This document shows positions 1 through 9,200 of a stretch of DNA of 56,614 bases, piece by piece. The notes below the pieces were generated by a model, which had not been told where the DNA came from, did no database searches, and was given only the letters and a program-made list of their open reading frames with translations. The stretch comes from an uncultured bacterium (GTDB lineage: Bacteria; Myxococcota_A; UBA9042; PHBI01), in the NCBI GenBank assembly GCA_938040325.1, contig CALHXW010000078.1:1-56614 (forward strand). Direction: 5' to 3'. Position numbers and translations under genes: made by a program. The stretch's first letter is position 1. Each line of letters starts with the position of its first letter.

Positions 1-865
1 TGCCCTGGGTCCATGCACGCGCTTTGGCCTGTGCGGCTCGTGCGAGCTCTTGGGACGTGTCGTGCTGCCCGATCGCACTGAGCGCAACCGCGGCTATCAA
101 ACTTCTGCTTGGGGTTCCGAGCCATCCGCCGGGCAGCAGGCCCAAGATCTTGAGCGTGCGCTCCACACGCTGACCGTCGAGCTGCGCGAGCGCGAGCCCG
201 CGTCGAGCCGTGGCCCAGCGGCTTGACGCGCGCGGCACCTCAAGTAGGCCCTCGATGGCCCCCGTTACGTCCCCGGAGCTGCTCGCCATCGTCGCCGACC
301 ACAGCCGCTCGACTGCGCCAACATCAAGCCACGCTGGGTCAGGCGTTACCCCTCCGTGCTCCATCGCAAGCTGACGAGCGCGACGCCATGCTCGCGTTGC
401 ACCTTCCGTGTCGCCGGACTGCCAGCGAACGAACCCGACGAGCAACCGCGCCCGCGCTTGGGTCAGCGCATCACCGCGGGCGATCGCAGCGAGCGCCTCG
501 CGGACTGCCTCTTTGCCGTCGCCCGCTCGCCAAGCGGCCTGTGCTCGGGAGAGCGCGAGACCACTCTGAAGCGCAGGTCCCTGCACCTGCTGCGGCCCGA
601 GCTGAACCAATCCGTCGCGAACCGCTTCGTCCGTGTGAAGGGCCGCCCGCCCACTCCAGACCGCGCGCAGGACGTCTGGTTTGACCGTGCCCGCTGTGGG
701 CCAGCCAGTCGCAAGCTGCGCTCGTATGGCCTCCGGCCCGAGAGCCTGCATCGGCGGAGCTTCCGGAGCGCTCCCTCCCGACGCACACCCTGTCGCAAAG
801 ACCGTCAGCAATAGGGTGATAAAGGCCAGCCTGGGCCACCCGCCCACGCGTGTGGATCTGACCAC
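1..865 (-). CDS. Lipoprotein, helical-repeat type (3' part missing, runs off left edge)
   Basis: The reading frame is open without a stop from 865 to the left edge (about 288 codons), so only the 5' part is present. GTG at 865 is preferred because a purine-rich GAGGGGG lies 4 nt upstream; a second in-frame GTG at 847 has no such site. The N-terminus is a clear lipoprotein signal: Arg residues, the hydrophobic run LAFITLLLTVFA, then the lipobox ATGC followed by Ser/Gly. The mature part is rich in Ala, Arg and Leu with helix-helix spacing suggestive of TPR-like repeats (ARLLVGFVRWQSGDTEGATRAW reads as a TPR-like unit). I do not recognise a specific family. It is transcribed away from the YqgE gene, with a palindromic element between them. 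Envelope location is inferred from the lipobox; function unknown. Confidence 0.75.
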   Translation of the reverse strand, partial: MVRSTRVGGWPRLAFITLLLTVFATGCASGGSAPEAPPMQALGPEAIRAQLATGWPTAGTVKPDVLRAVWSGRAALHTDEAVRDGLVQLGPQQVQGPALQSGLALSRAQAAWRAGDGKEAVREALAAIARGDALTQARARLLVGFVRWQSGDTEGATRAWRRARQLAMEHGGVTPDPAWLDVGAVERLWSATMASSSGDVTGAIEGLLEVPRASSRWATARRGLALAQLDGQRVERTLKILGLLPGGWLGTPSRSLIAAVALSAIGQHDTSQELARAAQAKARAWTQG

Positions 866-1316
866 CCTGCCCCCTCGCAGCGTTCGAGGAAATGCAAAAT
901 CTGATGCCGTTGCGATGCGCTCAACGCGGGTCTCTCGGGCGCAGCTCCTGTTGGCGTGGCGCGTCTGTGGCTCTCGTATCATCCATCATCTCCAAGCGAG
1001 CACTGACTGACTGAAGCCACCATAACGCAGCGGGCACGACAGCCGACGCACTTTGACGACTGACCGAGCGTTCCCGACTGCGCACGGAGCAGACGGACGG
1101 GACACTCGCTCAGCGTGCATGCCGCTCACAACCGGCCACGGCCCCTTGGGACCGTGGCGAAACGTGCTGGCTCAACAGCATCAGCAGTCGCATTTCCTCG
1201 AAGTCTGCTAAGTTGACGTCCAAGGAACGGATCCGCGCGATCCCGATGGGGTGGACTGAAGAGACCGATGCGAAGGCACGACAGCAAGTGGCAGAGGCGA
1301 CGGGAGGGCAGCGAAG
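866..1316. other. Divergent intergenic region with a large inverted repeat
   Basis: No convincing gene was found in these 451 bases. Most of the stretch lies between the two arms of an imperfect inverted repeat (877-914 and 1171-1208, annotated separately). The region separates the left-edge lipoprotein gene (-) from the YqgE gene (+), so it should contain promoters for both. I could not pick out a confident -35/-10 pair. The YqgE start at 1317 is preceded by GGGAGGG, a usable ribosome binding site. Confidence 0.5.
877..1208. repeat. Imperfect inverted repeat, palindromic intergenic element A
   Basis: The left arm (877-914) and the reverse complement of the right arm (1171-1208) match at 30 of 38 positions, including the 13-base block TTCGAGGAAATGC and CTGATGC. 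The left arm also matches the right arm of a second element at the right end of this window (56571-56613, read on the minus strand) at 37 of 43 positions. Just inside the left arm, 922-950 matches 56512-56540 (blocks CAACGCGGGT and GGCGCAGCTCCTG). Two related palindromes therefore sit in two separate intergenic regions. This could be a decayed MITE-like element or a lineage-specific intergenic repeat. No transposase is encoded inside. Confidence 0.65.
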
Positions 1317-1868
1317 ATGTCGTTTAGCGTTGCACCCGGATTTCTTATCGCGATGCCAACCTTGGCCGATCCGAACTTCTTTCGCGCCGTGGTCGTGATG
1401 TGCGCCCACAGCAAGGAAGGCGCGTTTGGCCTGATCATCAACCACCGCTTCGATCTTCCCGTGGCCGATGTGTGCCGCGACTCGGACGTGGCGTGGCGAG
1501 GCGGCGACGAACCCCGCGTGTACTGTGGCGGGCCCGTCGAGCGCGAGCGCGGCTGGGTGCTCCATGCCGACAGCATCGAGCTCGCTGGGAGCGAGTCCGT
1601 CGGTGCTGGCCTCTCCATCACAACATCGCTCGACGCGCTCGAGGTCTATGGCGACAACGCCGGCGGTCCGTTTCGCCTGGTACTTGGCTATGCCGGCTGG
1701 GGCCCGCAACAGCTTGAGCAGGAGATTGCCGCCGGCTCTTGGATCACCGCCCCACTCGACGTTGATGTGGCGCTCGGCGTCCCCCACGACCAGATCTGGG
1801 AGCGCGCACTTCAGAGCGTCGGCGTCGAGCCCGCCAACCTGGTGTCGGGCGGCACCTTGCTCAACTGA
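1317..1868 (+). CDS. YqgE/AlgH family protein (UPF0301)
   Basis: The 183-residue product has the typical length and landmarks of the YqgE/AlgH family: N-terminal PGFLIAMPTLADPNFFRAVV, a central CAHSKEGAFGLIIN segment, the YCGGPV motif and the LGYAGWGPQQLE motif. These are the most conserved blocks of the family. AlgH was named from alginate regulation in Pseudomonas, but the biochemical role of the family is unresolved, so no reaction is assigned. It is a small soluble cytoplasmic protein with no signal peptide. ATG at 1317 is supported by GGGAGGG about 9 nt upstream. The next gene starts 48 nt downstream on the same strand and may be co-transcribed. Confidence 0.93.
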   Translation: MSFSVAPGFLIAMPTLADPNFFRAVVVMCAHSKEGAFGLIINHRFDLPVADVCRDSDVAWRGGDEPRVYCGGPVERERGWVLHADSIELAGSESVGAGLSITTSLDALEVYGDNAGGPFRLVLGYAGWGPQQLEQEIAAGSWITAPLDVDVALGVPHDQIWERALQSVGVEPANLVSGGTLLN

Positions 1869-1916
1869 CTTCGCGGTTCCAAGACCAGCCCCACTGCAGC
1901 GCCAGCGTGACCTCTC

Positions 1917-2627
1917 ATGATCAAGGTTCAAAAACACCTCCTGACCTGTCGCTGCGACGACTGTGCGACCATGTTTCCGCCCGATCGGTTCGAGCCGACT
2001 TGGGTCGTTCCCCGCCCGAGCACAAGCGCAGTAGAAGTGAGCGCAAGCGCCCCGATTGGCCACCGCCATGCACCATTGCGCGTGCGACTCTGGGTTGAAC
2101 CGCTAGAGGCCGCCCCGGCCGCGGGCTCTCACGCACCCTGGTCCGGGCGGCTTGCTTGTGACTGGCCCGGCATGCCTGCGACCGAAGGCGCCCTCGTGCA
2201 GGTTGAGTGGTTTGCTGGGGTTTGGCGCGTCGCCTCGACCACCGATCCGATCCTGTCGGCCCTCGCCGTACCCGTTCCGCTACGCCGTCTAGCCGCCGAC
2301 CGGTTGTCAGCTCGCTGCCTCGTGATGTTTGGGCTCGCACAGCCGACGGACGCAGACTTCATCGAGTGCTCGCGCCATGGCCACGGCGGAACGTCAGCAC
2401 TGACCTGCCGTCACGTCCACGGTACGGCCAACGAACGGCCAGAGGCAGTTCTGCTCTACGGCGTGGACGGCGACTTTCCTGACCTCTTCTGCCTCGCGTG
2501 TCTTGAGCGTTACGCCGCAGGCGACATCAGCACATGCATCACCGTGTGCAGCCTATGCCTTCGCGACACCATTCTCAGCGCCAACATCGTCCGGCGCACC
2601 TGGTACGGCGCACCCGCAGACGAGTAG
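1917..2627 (+). CDS. Cys-rich hypothetical protein, probable zinc-binding ends
   Basis: This 236-residue protein is not one I recognise. It begins with a tight Cys cluster (TCRCDDC, residues 10-16). It ends with further Cys/His groups: TCRHVHG, then FCLAC, then STCITVCSLC about 15 residues later. These spacings fit two metal-binding knuckles or a split zinc ribbon flanking a middle region with several WxxxxW-type beta-rich segments. No signal peptide or membrane segment is visible. It follows the YqgE gene by 48 nt on the same strand and its stop faces the end of the TSP3 lipoprotein gene. The ATG at 1917 has no strong ribosome binding site, so its translation may depend on readthrough transcription from yqgE. 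Function unknown. Confidence 0.7.
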   Translation: MIKVQKHLLTCRCDDCATMFPPDRFEPTWVVPRPSTSAVEVSASAPIGHRHAPLRVRLWVEPLEAAPAAGSHAPWSGRLACDWPGMPATEGALVQVEWFAGVWRVASTTDPILSALAVPVPLRRLAADRLSARCLVMFGLAQPTDADFIECSRHGHGGTSALTCRHVHGTANERPEAVLLYGVDGDFPDLFCLACLERYAAGDISTCITVCSLCLRDTILSANIVRRTWYGAPADE

Positions 2628-2751
2628 GCACGAGCGCCGCTCATGAGCCCCCAACGTCGACTGGACTGGACTCGGCCCCCGCTCTCAGCGTGCCGTCCGA
2701 AGCCAATCCACGACCTCGCTCGCAAAGGCTGTGCCGGTGCGCGGACAGGCG

Positions 2752-5700
2752 CTAAGGCACAGGCGCCACCGCCGGCTCGATGCTCCGCCAGAGCTGGACG
2801 GCCTCGGCGGTCGAGCACGCCGGGTCCATCGACACCAAGGCTGCCTGGCCCGTCTCGTCGACCTCTGGCCCCCATAGCAGGTCGTGCCCATCTGGCGACG
2901 CTGTCCAACAGCCGGCGGGTTCGCCGCCAGGGCCACCCGCGAATCGGCAGACCTCGATCGGGTCGCCTGCATCTTGGGTGTAGGCGATGCCCCACACGTC
3001 GCTCGAGTCGTGGGCAAACACGCGCTTGACCTCGCTCGCGTCGGTCACCACCTCGACGAGCGCGGAGGTGCCAACCTCGACGATGCTCTCGCCACCGTTG
3101 GTCTCCGCCAAGAGCATCGTAAGACCGCCAGCCGTCGTGTCGATGGCCGTCGGAGCAACGGTCAGCCCTGAGAGCGCCGGGGTCAGTGCCGCCGCCTCGA
3201 CAAGCGAGATCTCGAACGTACCGCCACCGACTGGGTAGGCGACCCAGTCGGACGTGACAACGCTCGACGCGGCGGCCGGAACCAGCGGCTGGTGCAGAGC
3301 TGTCCCGATGGGTCCGGCCGTGAGCGTGAAGCTTCCTGCGCCACCCGCGGCTGCATAAGTCTTTGCGGTGGCACCGGTCTGGGCACTCACAACCGTGCCG
3401 CTCGTGTGGAACGACACCGTCGCGCGGCTAAGAGCTCCCAGCCCAAGGTCATCAAGAGCGCCGCTTGGCGTCATCACGCCGAAGAGGACCACCGAACCGA
3501 CCTGCGCTTCGACCCAGGTGGACGAGTCCGGATGCTGCCAGACATTGAAGGCCGACGTCAGTGAGTCTGTCCCTACGGCCGCATCGAGGGTCGTCGACGC
3601 GGTCGCCGGCGCGTTCCCCAGGTAGCGTCGCACGAAGATCGTCCCGGTACCGCCGCCAGTCGCGACGTCGCGACCGAGCAGCGCAAAGTGACCCGACTCC
3701 GCGGTCGCGGTGACCACGTCGTAGAGCGGATCGCCCCAAAGAGAATTGGTCACACCAGTCGCAGGATCCCAGTGCATGAACGTCGCGGCGCCCGCTGCGT
3801 CGCGTCGCGAGATGTAGTGCTCATCGCCAGCGAAGAAGAGCTTGAGCAAGTCGCTTGTGCCGCTGACCGCTAGGCCGCTGCTGTCGCTGTCTGGGTTCCA
3901 GTAGCGCACCTGCTTGTCCACGATCGAGGCGTCCGGCCCCTCTGCAACAAACATCCAGATTCCGGCTGGACTGAGGGACGCTGCAATATCCGCGCAGGGG
4001 TTCGGAACCGTCATCCGGTGAGATGCGTCCACCAAGCCATCGGAGACGCGGAAGATGATGGGCTTGGCCGTCAGGCCCTGCGAACGGTAGCAGTACCACG
4101 GTGACTTCGTGTCGGGGTCGAGCCGCAGGAAGTCGAGCTCTTTGGCGTTTGTGACCGGGATTGGAGCGCCCGCGGTCTGAGGAATCTCGACGATGACTCG
4201 GCTGCCGTCTGCGAGGTACGCCCACAACGTGTACTGGCTGGTTGCCGAGCGGAAGGGGTAGTAGACGGTGCCGCTGGCTGCCGTCACAACGCCTGTACCG
4301 CCGGCGTCCAAAAAGCCCGGCGAGCTCTTCGAGAGCGTCGGGTCGCCATTGATGAGTGCCTCGAGCTTGTAGACACCTGGGTTGCCGCTCGCCGAAGTGT
4401 CGACCTGAACGAGTGTCGAGCCATCGGCGACATCGGTGAACGCGGCGAGGCTCTGGATGGTCGCGTTGTTGAAGACGTCCTCGGCCGCGCCGTCAGCAAC
4501 GCGGACCAGGCCGTTTCCGCCGCTGTCGGCCGTCGAGAAGTAGGTCCGTCCGTCTTGGGCCACGAAAGGCGGCAAGAACAGGGCGCTGTCGGGCATCAAG
4601 TTCAACCACCAGCTCGACGCGTCCGCGCTCTCGTAGAAGCCGACGTACGCATCCTCGTCGCCTTCCACAACGAGGGTCCGAGGCGTCGTGCAGTTCGGAT
4701 CCCCGGCACCAGAGCACTCGCTGGGGGCGGGCCCGCGAAACGCGATCGCGATCGTGCCGGCGCGCGACGTGCCGACCACGCGCTCAACAGCCGCGTGGTC
4801 GTGAAGCTCGACAGGCACCGTCACGTTGGCGTCGCAGAGGTAGCCGACTCCGTCGCCGTCAATGTCGAGCTGCACTGGGTTGGCGACCGCCGGGCAGTTG
4901 TCGTCGACGTCGTCGACGTCGTCGCCGTCATCATCGTCGTCGCACGCGTCGCCAAGCTCCGTCTCGCCGGCGGCGATCTCGGCGTCCATGTCGATGTTGG
5001 CCTGGTCGTCATTGGCGACGTCCGGGCAGTTGTCGTCGTCGTTGTCGAACGCGTCGCCATCGATGTTGTCGTCGCAGGCGTCACCGGCGCCGTCACCATC
5101 CGTGTCGCACTGCACCTCGCCGGTGGACGCGTCGCCATCACAGTCGGCGACCGGGTTGGCGACCTGAGGGCAGTTGTCGACGTCGCCGCAGACGCCGTCG
5201 CCGTCCATGTCGTTGTCTTCGTCTTGAGGGCACGCGTCGCAGACGTCACCGACACCGTCACCATCAGCGTCCGCTTGGTCGACGTTGTTGTGGGTTAGTG
5301 GATCGACGCCGTCCGCCACGTCGCCATTGCAGTTGTCAACGACGTTGCCGTCAGCGTCGAACGCGCACAGCCCGTCCTGGTCTGGGTCGTTGATGCTGTC
5401 GCCAAGACAGTCGTCGCACGCGTCGCCGGCGCCGTCACCGTCCGCGTCGCACTGCTCCGGCGGGGTCGCCGGGTTGCCGTCACAGTCGCTAGGCGCATTC
5501 TCAACGCCGGGGCAGTTGTCGACCGTGTCGCCTACGCCGTCGCTGTCCGGGTCGTTGAGAGGATCGGTCGGGAAGTCATCGCAAGCGTCGCCGATGCCAT
5601 CGAGGTCACCGTCGCACTGAGCCTCTGGCGTGTTGACGTTGTCGTCGCAATCGCGCGGCGGATTGGCCGCCAGAGGACAGGTGTCCTCAGCATCGCCTAC

Positions 5701-6213
5701 CCCGTCTTCATCGGTATCGGGGCTGGTCTTGTCCGTCCCTGCTTCGTCTTCGACGGCATTTTCGACGCCGTCGCCGTCCATGTCCTCATCGTCAATGTCG
5801 GCAAGCTCATCGCCGTCGATGTTGTTGAGGACGCGCATCGTCACGGTCACGGTGACGCGCAGCGGCTCCTCCGCGGCGTCTGTGACGTTGAAGGTCGCCG
5901 TGATCTCTTCGGTCTGCTCGAACGTTGTGACGTCTTGGTTTGGAGTCCACTGGACCGTGCCAGTGCTCGTGTCAAAGAGCGCGTCGGTCGGAAGCGACAC
6001 CGCCTCGTACGTCAGCGTCGTCGCCTCTGGGTCGCTGCACGGCAAGGTGAAGCTCGACTCCACGCCCTCGACGAACTGTTGGACCCCAAGGGTGTCGCAG
6101 GACGGCGGGTCATTGTCGGGCGGCGGCTCGACCGTGATGACGTCGATCGGATCGCAGCCAGAACTCACCACTGCCACAGCCAGCACCATGAGGTGCCATC
6201 TCAGATTGCGCAT
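2752..6213 (-). CDS. Lipoprotein with Ig-like domain, TSP3 repeat array and large C-terminal domain
   Basis: The start is placed at ATG 6213, which has GGGAG 7 nt upstream; an in-frame GTG five codons earlier (6228) is less well placed. The product is about 1153 residues. Residues 1-20 form a lipoprotein signal ending in the lipobox VSSGC. Residues about 35-130 look like a bacterial Ig/cadherin-like domain (FDTSTGTVQWTPNQ). Residues about 134-458 are an Asp-rich array of thrombospondin type 3 repeats (DGDGxGDxCD type), expected to bind many calcium ions. The last ~690 residues lack Asp repeats and are beta-rich, possibly propeller-like, with no recognised motif. The gene lies 69 nt downstream of the giant OmpA-fusion gene on the same strand and is probably in one operon with it. 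A surface-exposed or periplasmic lipoprotein is likely; its ligand is unknown. Confidence 0.85.
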   Translation of the reverse strand: MRNLRWHLMVLAVAVVSSGCDPIDVITVEPPPDNDPPSCDTLGVQQFVEGVESSFTLPCSDPEATTLTYEAVSLPTDALFDTSTGTVQWTPNQDVTTFEQTEEITATFNVTDAAEEPLRVTVTVTMRVLNNIDGDELADIDDEDMDGDGVENAVEDEAGTDKTSPDTDEDGVGDAEDTCPLAANPPRDCDDNVNTPEAQCDGDLDGIGDACDDFPTDPLNDPDSDGVGDTVDNCPGVENAPSDCDGNPATPPEQCDADGDGAGDACDDCLGDSINDPDQDGLCAFDADGNVVDNCNGDVADGVDPLTHNNVDQADADGDGVGDVCDACPQDEDNDMDGDGVCGDVDNCPQVANPVADCDGDASTGEVQCDTDGDGAGDACDDNIDGDAFDNDDDNCPDVANDDQANIDMDAEIAAGETELGDACDDDDDGDDVDDVDDNCPAVANPVQLDIDGDGVGYLCDANVTVPVELHDHAAVERVVGTSRAGTIAIAFRGPAPSECSGAGDPNCTTPRTLVVEGDEDAYVGFYESADASSWWLNLMPDSALFLPPFVAQDGRTYFSTADSGGNGLVRVADGAAEDVFNNATIQSLAAFTDVADGSTLVQVDTSASGNPGVYKLEALINGDPTLSKSSPGFLDAGGTGVVTAASGTVYYPFRSATSQYTLWAYLADGSRVIVEIPQTAGAPIPVTNAKELDFLRLDPDTKSPWYCYRSQGLTAKPIIFRVSDGLVDASHRMTVPNPCADIAASLSPAGIWMFVAEGPDASIVDKQVRYWNPDSDSSGLAVSGTSDLLKLFFAGDEHYISRRDAAGAATFMHWDPATGVTNSLWGDPLYDVVTATAESGHFALLGRDVATGGGTGTIFVRRYLGNAPATASTTLDAAVGTDSLTSAFNVWQHPDSSTWVEAQVGSVVLFGVMTPSGALDDLGLGALSRATVSFHTSGTVVSAQTGATAKTYAAAGGAGSFTLTAGPIGTALHQPLVPAAASSVVTSDWVAYPVGGGTFEISLVEAAALTPALSGLTVAPTAIDTTAGGLTMLLAETNGGESIVEVGTSALVEVVTDASEVKRVFAHDSSDVWGIAYTQDAGDPIEVCRFAGGPGGEPAGCWTASPDGHDLLWGPEVDETGQAALVSMDPACSTAEAVQLWRSIEPAVAPVP

Positions 6214-6282
6214 CGTCCGCTCCCGCACATTGACTCATCGCCGGGCGCTGCTCAGCCGCTCAACGCGGCCCGCAGGCGCCCG

Positions 6283-9200
6283 CTATTTCTTGCACTTACC
6301 GCCCAGCTCGACCGTGAAGTCGACGCGGCGGTTCTTCTCGAATGCTTCTTCACCCGGCTGATCGACCTGCGGCGCATGCTCGCCGTAGCCTCGTGCAGCC
6401 ATCTTCGACGCGTCCACCGTCTTGGCGAGGTAGGCCTTCACGGAGCGCGATCGCTCGTGAGAGAGCCGGAGGTTGCCTAGCTCAGCGCCTTGTTCGTCGG
6501 CATGGCCGTTGATCGAGACGAACAAAATCAGTGGGTTGTTGTTGATGTAGGCCGCGACACCGTCGAGCTTCGTCTTTTCCTCGGCGGTCAGGGTCGACGA
6601 ACCGACCGCGAAGAGCACTGTGTCAGCGATCTTGATCTCACACTCGGGATCGACGGGCACGGTCACAACACCACCGCCCTGGACCGGCGGGAGCTCATCG
6701 CGACAGCCGTCCCCGTCCTCGAAGCCGTTGACGGTCTCGGGAACCTCTGGGCACTGGTCTCGGTCGTCGGGGAACCCGTCCATGTCGCGATCCGAGTAGA
6801 CCTCGCGCTCTGGACAGCCATCTTCATCGTCGATGCCGTCGTAGCTCTCGCGCTTGTTGGGGCACTTGTCGTCGACGTCCGGGATGCCGTCGTTGTCGTT
6901 GTCCTCGTCGATGCAGCCGTCGAAGTCGGCGAATCCGTCGATGTCCTCGGGCTCCATCAGGCACCGATCGTCCTCGTCCGGAATGCCGTCACCATCGGCA
7001 TCGTCGGGGCCGACGGCCCACGAGAGCCCGACCAAGAAGCGGAAGTCCGGCGTGCCGCGGCCTTGCACAAGCCCTAAGCCAGCCGCGGCCTGAAGCGAGA
7101 GGCCATCGATGAACCACCACTTCGGCCCAAAGAGCGCCTCGAGGCCCGTCGTGAGATCGCTTCCGAACGGCTCATCGAGCGCCGTCCGCCCAAACAGCTC
7201 AATCCCGATGCTGATCACGCGTGGCTGAAGGAACGCATCCACACCGACGCCATAGGTCAGCTCGTTGCCGAACGTGGCGGTCAGGAAGTCGACTTCTTCG
7301 GTGCGGATCCGCACGCCCAAGTTGAAGCTCACCAGCGCGGCCGCCGACCGGTAGTCGGCGATGAGCTTGGCGGTGATGCCGACACCAGGGTCGCCACGAA
7401 ACTCCGCCCCTTCGCCGATCGGTACGGTCGCCCCTAACCCAACACCGAAGCCGAAGCCCCCGAGTCGGTTGTTGAGAATTTGCGCCCGAAGGCCAATGCG
7501 CATGTCCATCAGGCCCGATCCGCCAGAGATCTGGGAGATGGACGCGACGTCCTCAGCGCTCTCCGTGTTGACCACAAAGGGAAGCGCAATGTCGAACTGA
7601 AGAATGTCAGCAATGCCGAGCCCAAGCAGGAGCTCTGCTGTCTGCTGATTGGCAACGAGCCGCTCCTCGTGATTGCCGGCCCGCAGGATGAGGCTGTCGT
7701 GCTCGCCGTGAAAGAGCAGCCCCGCATACGGCTTCCACGCCGGGGTGACCTGAGAAGCCTCGACGCTCCACACGCGGTAGTCCCCACCCGCCGGGTTGAA
7801 CTGCTCGATGTTGATGTTAGGTACGGCCTGGGCCTTGGCCTCGCCCGCCCCAACGCCAGAGGCCAAGAGCGCTGCGACGCCGAGGGCCACAGCAGACGCA
7901 CCGCGCCGTCGTCGCAAAGACACGATTGCAAGTAGCGATAGAAGCCACATGATTGCCGAACCCCGTGATGTCGATTGACAGCCAAACACAGTGTCACCGC
8001 TGAGCACGGCGTCTGTAAAGTCGTCCGAGCCGTCGTTCGGGTCGGATCCGTTCTCAAGCTCCACCCCGTCGCTGACCCCACCGCCGTCGGTATCAGCCAC
8101 GTTGGGGTCCGTCAGCGCGACCAGCACTTCGTTCTTGTCGTCCACGCCGTCTCCATCTGTGTCTGTGTTCGTCGGATCGGTCATCCAGAGCGTCAGCTCG
8201 TCGCGATCGATGAGCCCGTCGCCATCGGTGTCGCGAAGGCCATCGGTCGGGTCGAGCGGATCCCCCTCGCCGGCCTCGACGCGTCCGTTGCGGTTAGCGT
8301 CTTCATCCCCATCGCTCACACCGTCTTGGTCCGTGTCTGGGCTCTTCGGGTCGGTCACGGTCGCAGGGTCTTCATCAGGGATGAAGATGTCCAAGTCCGT
8401 GTCGCGCGTCGGCTCAGTGATGCCGCGCTCGGTTCCGTCGAGGAGACCGTCGCCATCCGAGTCGGCCAGCAGCGGGTCGGTACCAATCTGCTGCTCGGTT
8501 CCGTCGCTCAGGCCGTCGTCGTCGGTGTCGGCATCGCGCGGGTCAGTCCCAGCGAGGGCCTCTTGCGCATCGGTCAGGCCGTCATCATCGTCATCATCGT
8601 CGGCGCAGTTGATGATGCCGTCGGCATCATCGTCTTGGATGTCGATGATGGTCGGCGTGTCTTCGTCGTCGTACTGATCGGTTCCGCACAAGATCTCCTG
8701 CGCGTCGGAGACCTTGTCCTCGTCATCATCGATGTCTTTGCAGTTGAGCAGCGGGGTGACGCCATCCGGCGCTGTGTCGCCGTCGGTGTTCTGTAGGTCC
8801 AGCTGGCTTGGCACCGACGCGGTGTCGAAGGGATCGGTCCCACAGTAGAGCTCGACAGCATCGGCGATGAGGTCCCCGTCGGTGTCGACCTCTCGCGCGT
8901 CACAGACACCGCCACCGTCGAGATCGATCGGGATGTTCATGGGATCGAGCGGATCGCTCTCGCACTCATCTTCGTTCTTGTCGCTGAACCCATCGCCGTC
9001 CGTGTCCTCGTTGAGGGGATTGGTCTCCCCTGGGTCGAGGCTGCCGTTCTGGTTGGCGTCCTCAAAGCCGTCTAGCAGTCCGTCGCCATCGGTGTCGGAG
9101 TCCCAGCCCAAGGTGGCGCACGGGTCATCCTCGTCGACCGTCGGGTAGCAGCTTGCGTCCTCCACGTTGTCATCGAGACCGTCACCGTCAGTGTCGACCT

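Noticed and set aside
471..839. Complete minus-strand ORF of 122 codons in the left-edge region
   Set aside because: It is a shadow frame of the lipoprotein gene at 1-865, which has a proper signal peptide and lipobox.
1213..1398. Short ORF overlapping the yqgE start
   Set aside because: It starts with TTG, overlaps yqgE in another frame and resembles nothing known.
4555..5620. Long open frames antisense to the TSP3 region of the lipoprotein gene
   Set aside because: They arise from the Asp codon bias (GAC/GTC repeats) of TSP3 arrays read on the other strand; they show no domains and are Val/Arg- or Ser-rich shadow products. The same holds for frames opposite all three giant genes.
6283..7923. 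Separate OmpA gene starting at GTG 7923
   Set aside because: It would have a good signal peptide, but there is no ribosome binding site and the frame is continuous with the upstream giant protein. Kept as an alternative in the junction entry.
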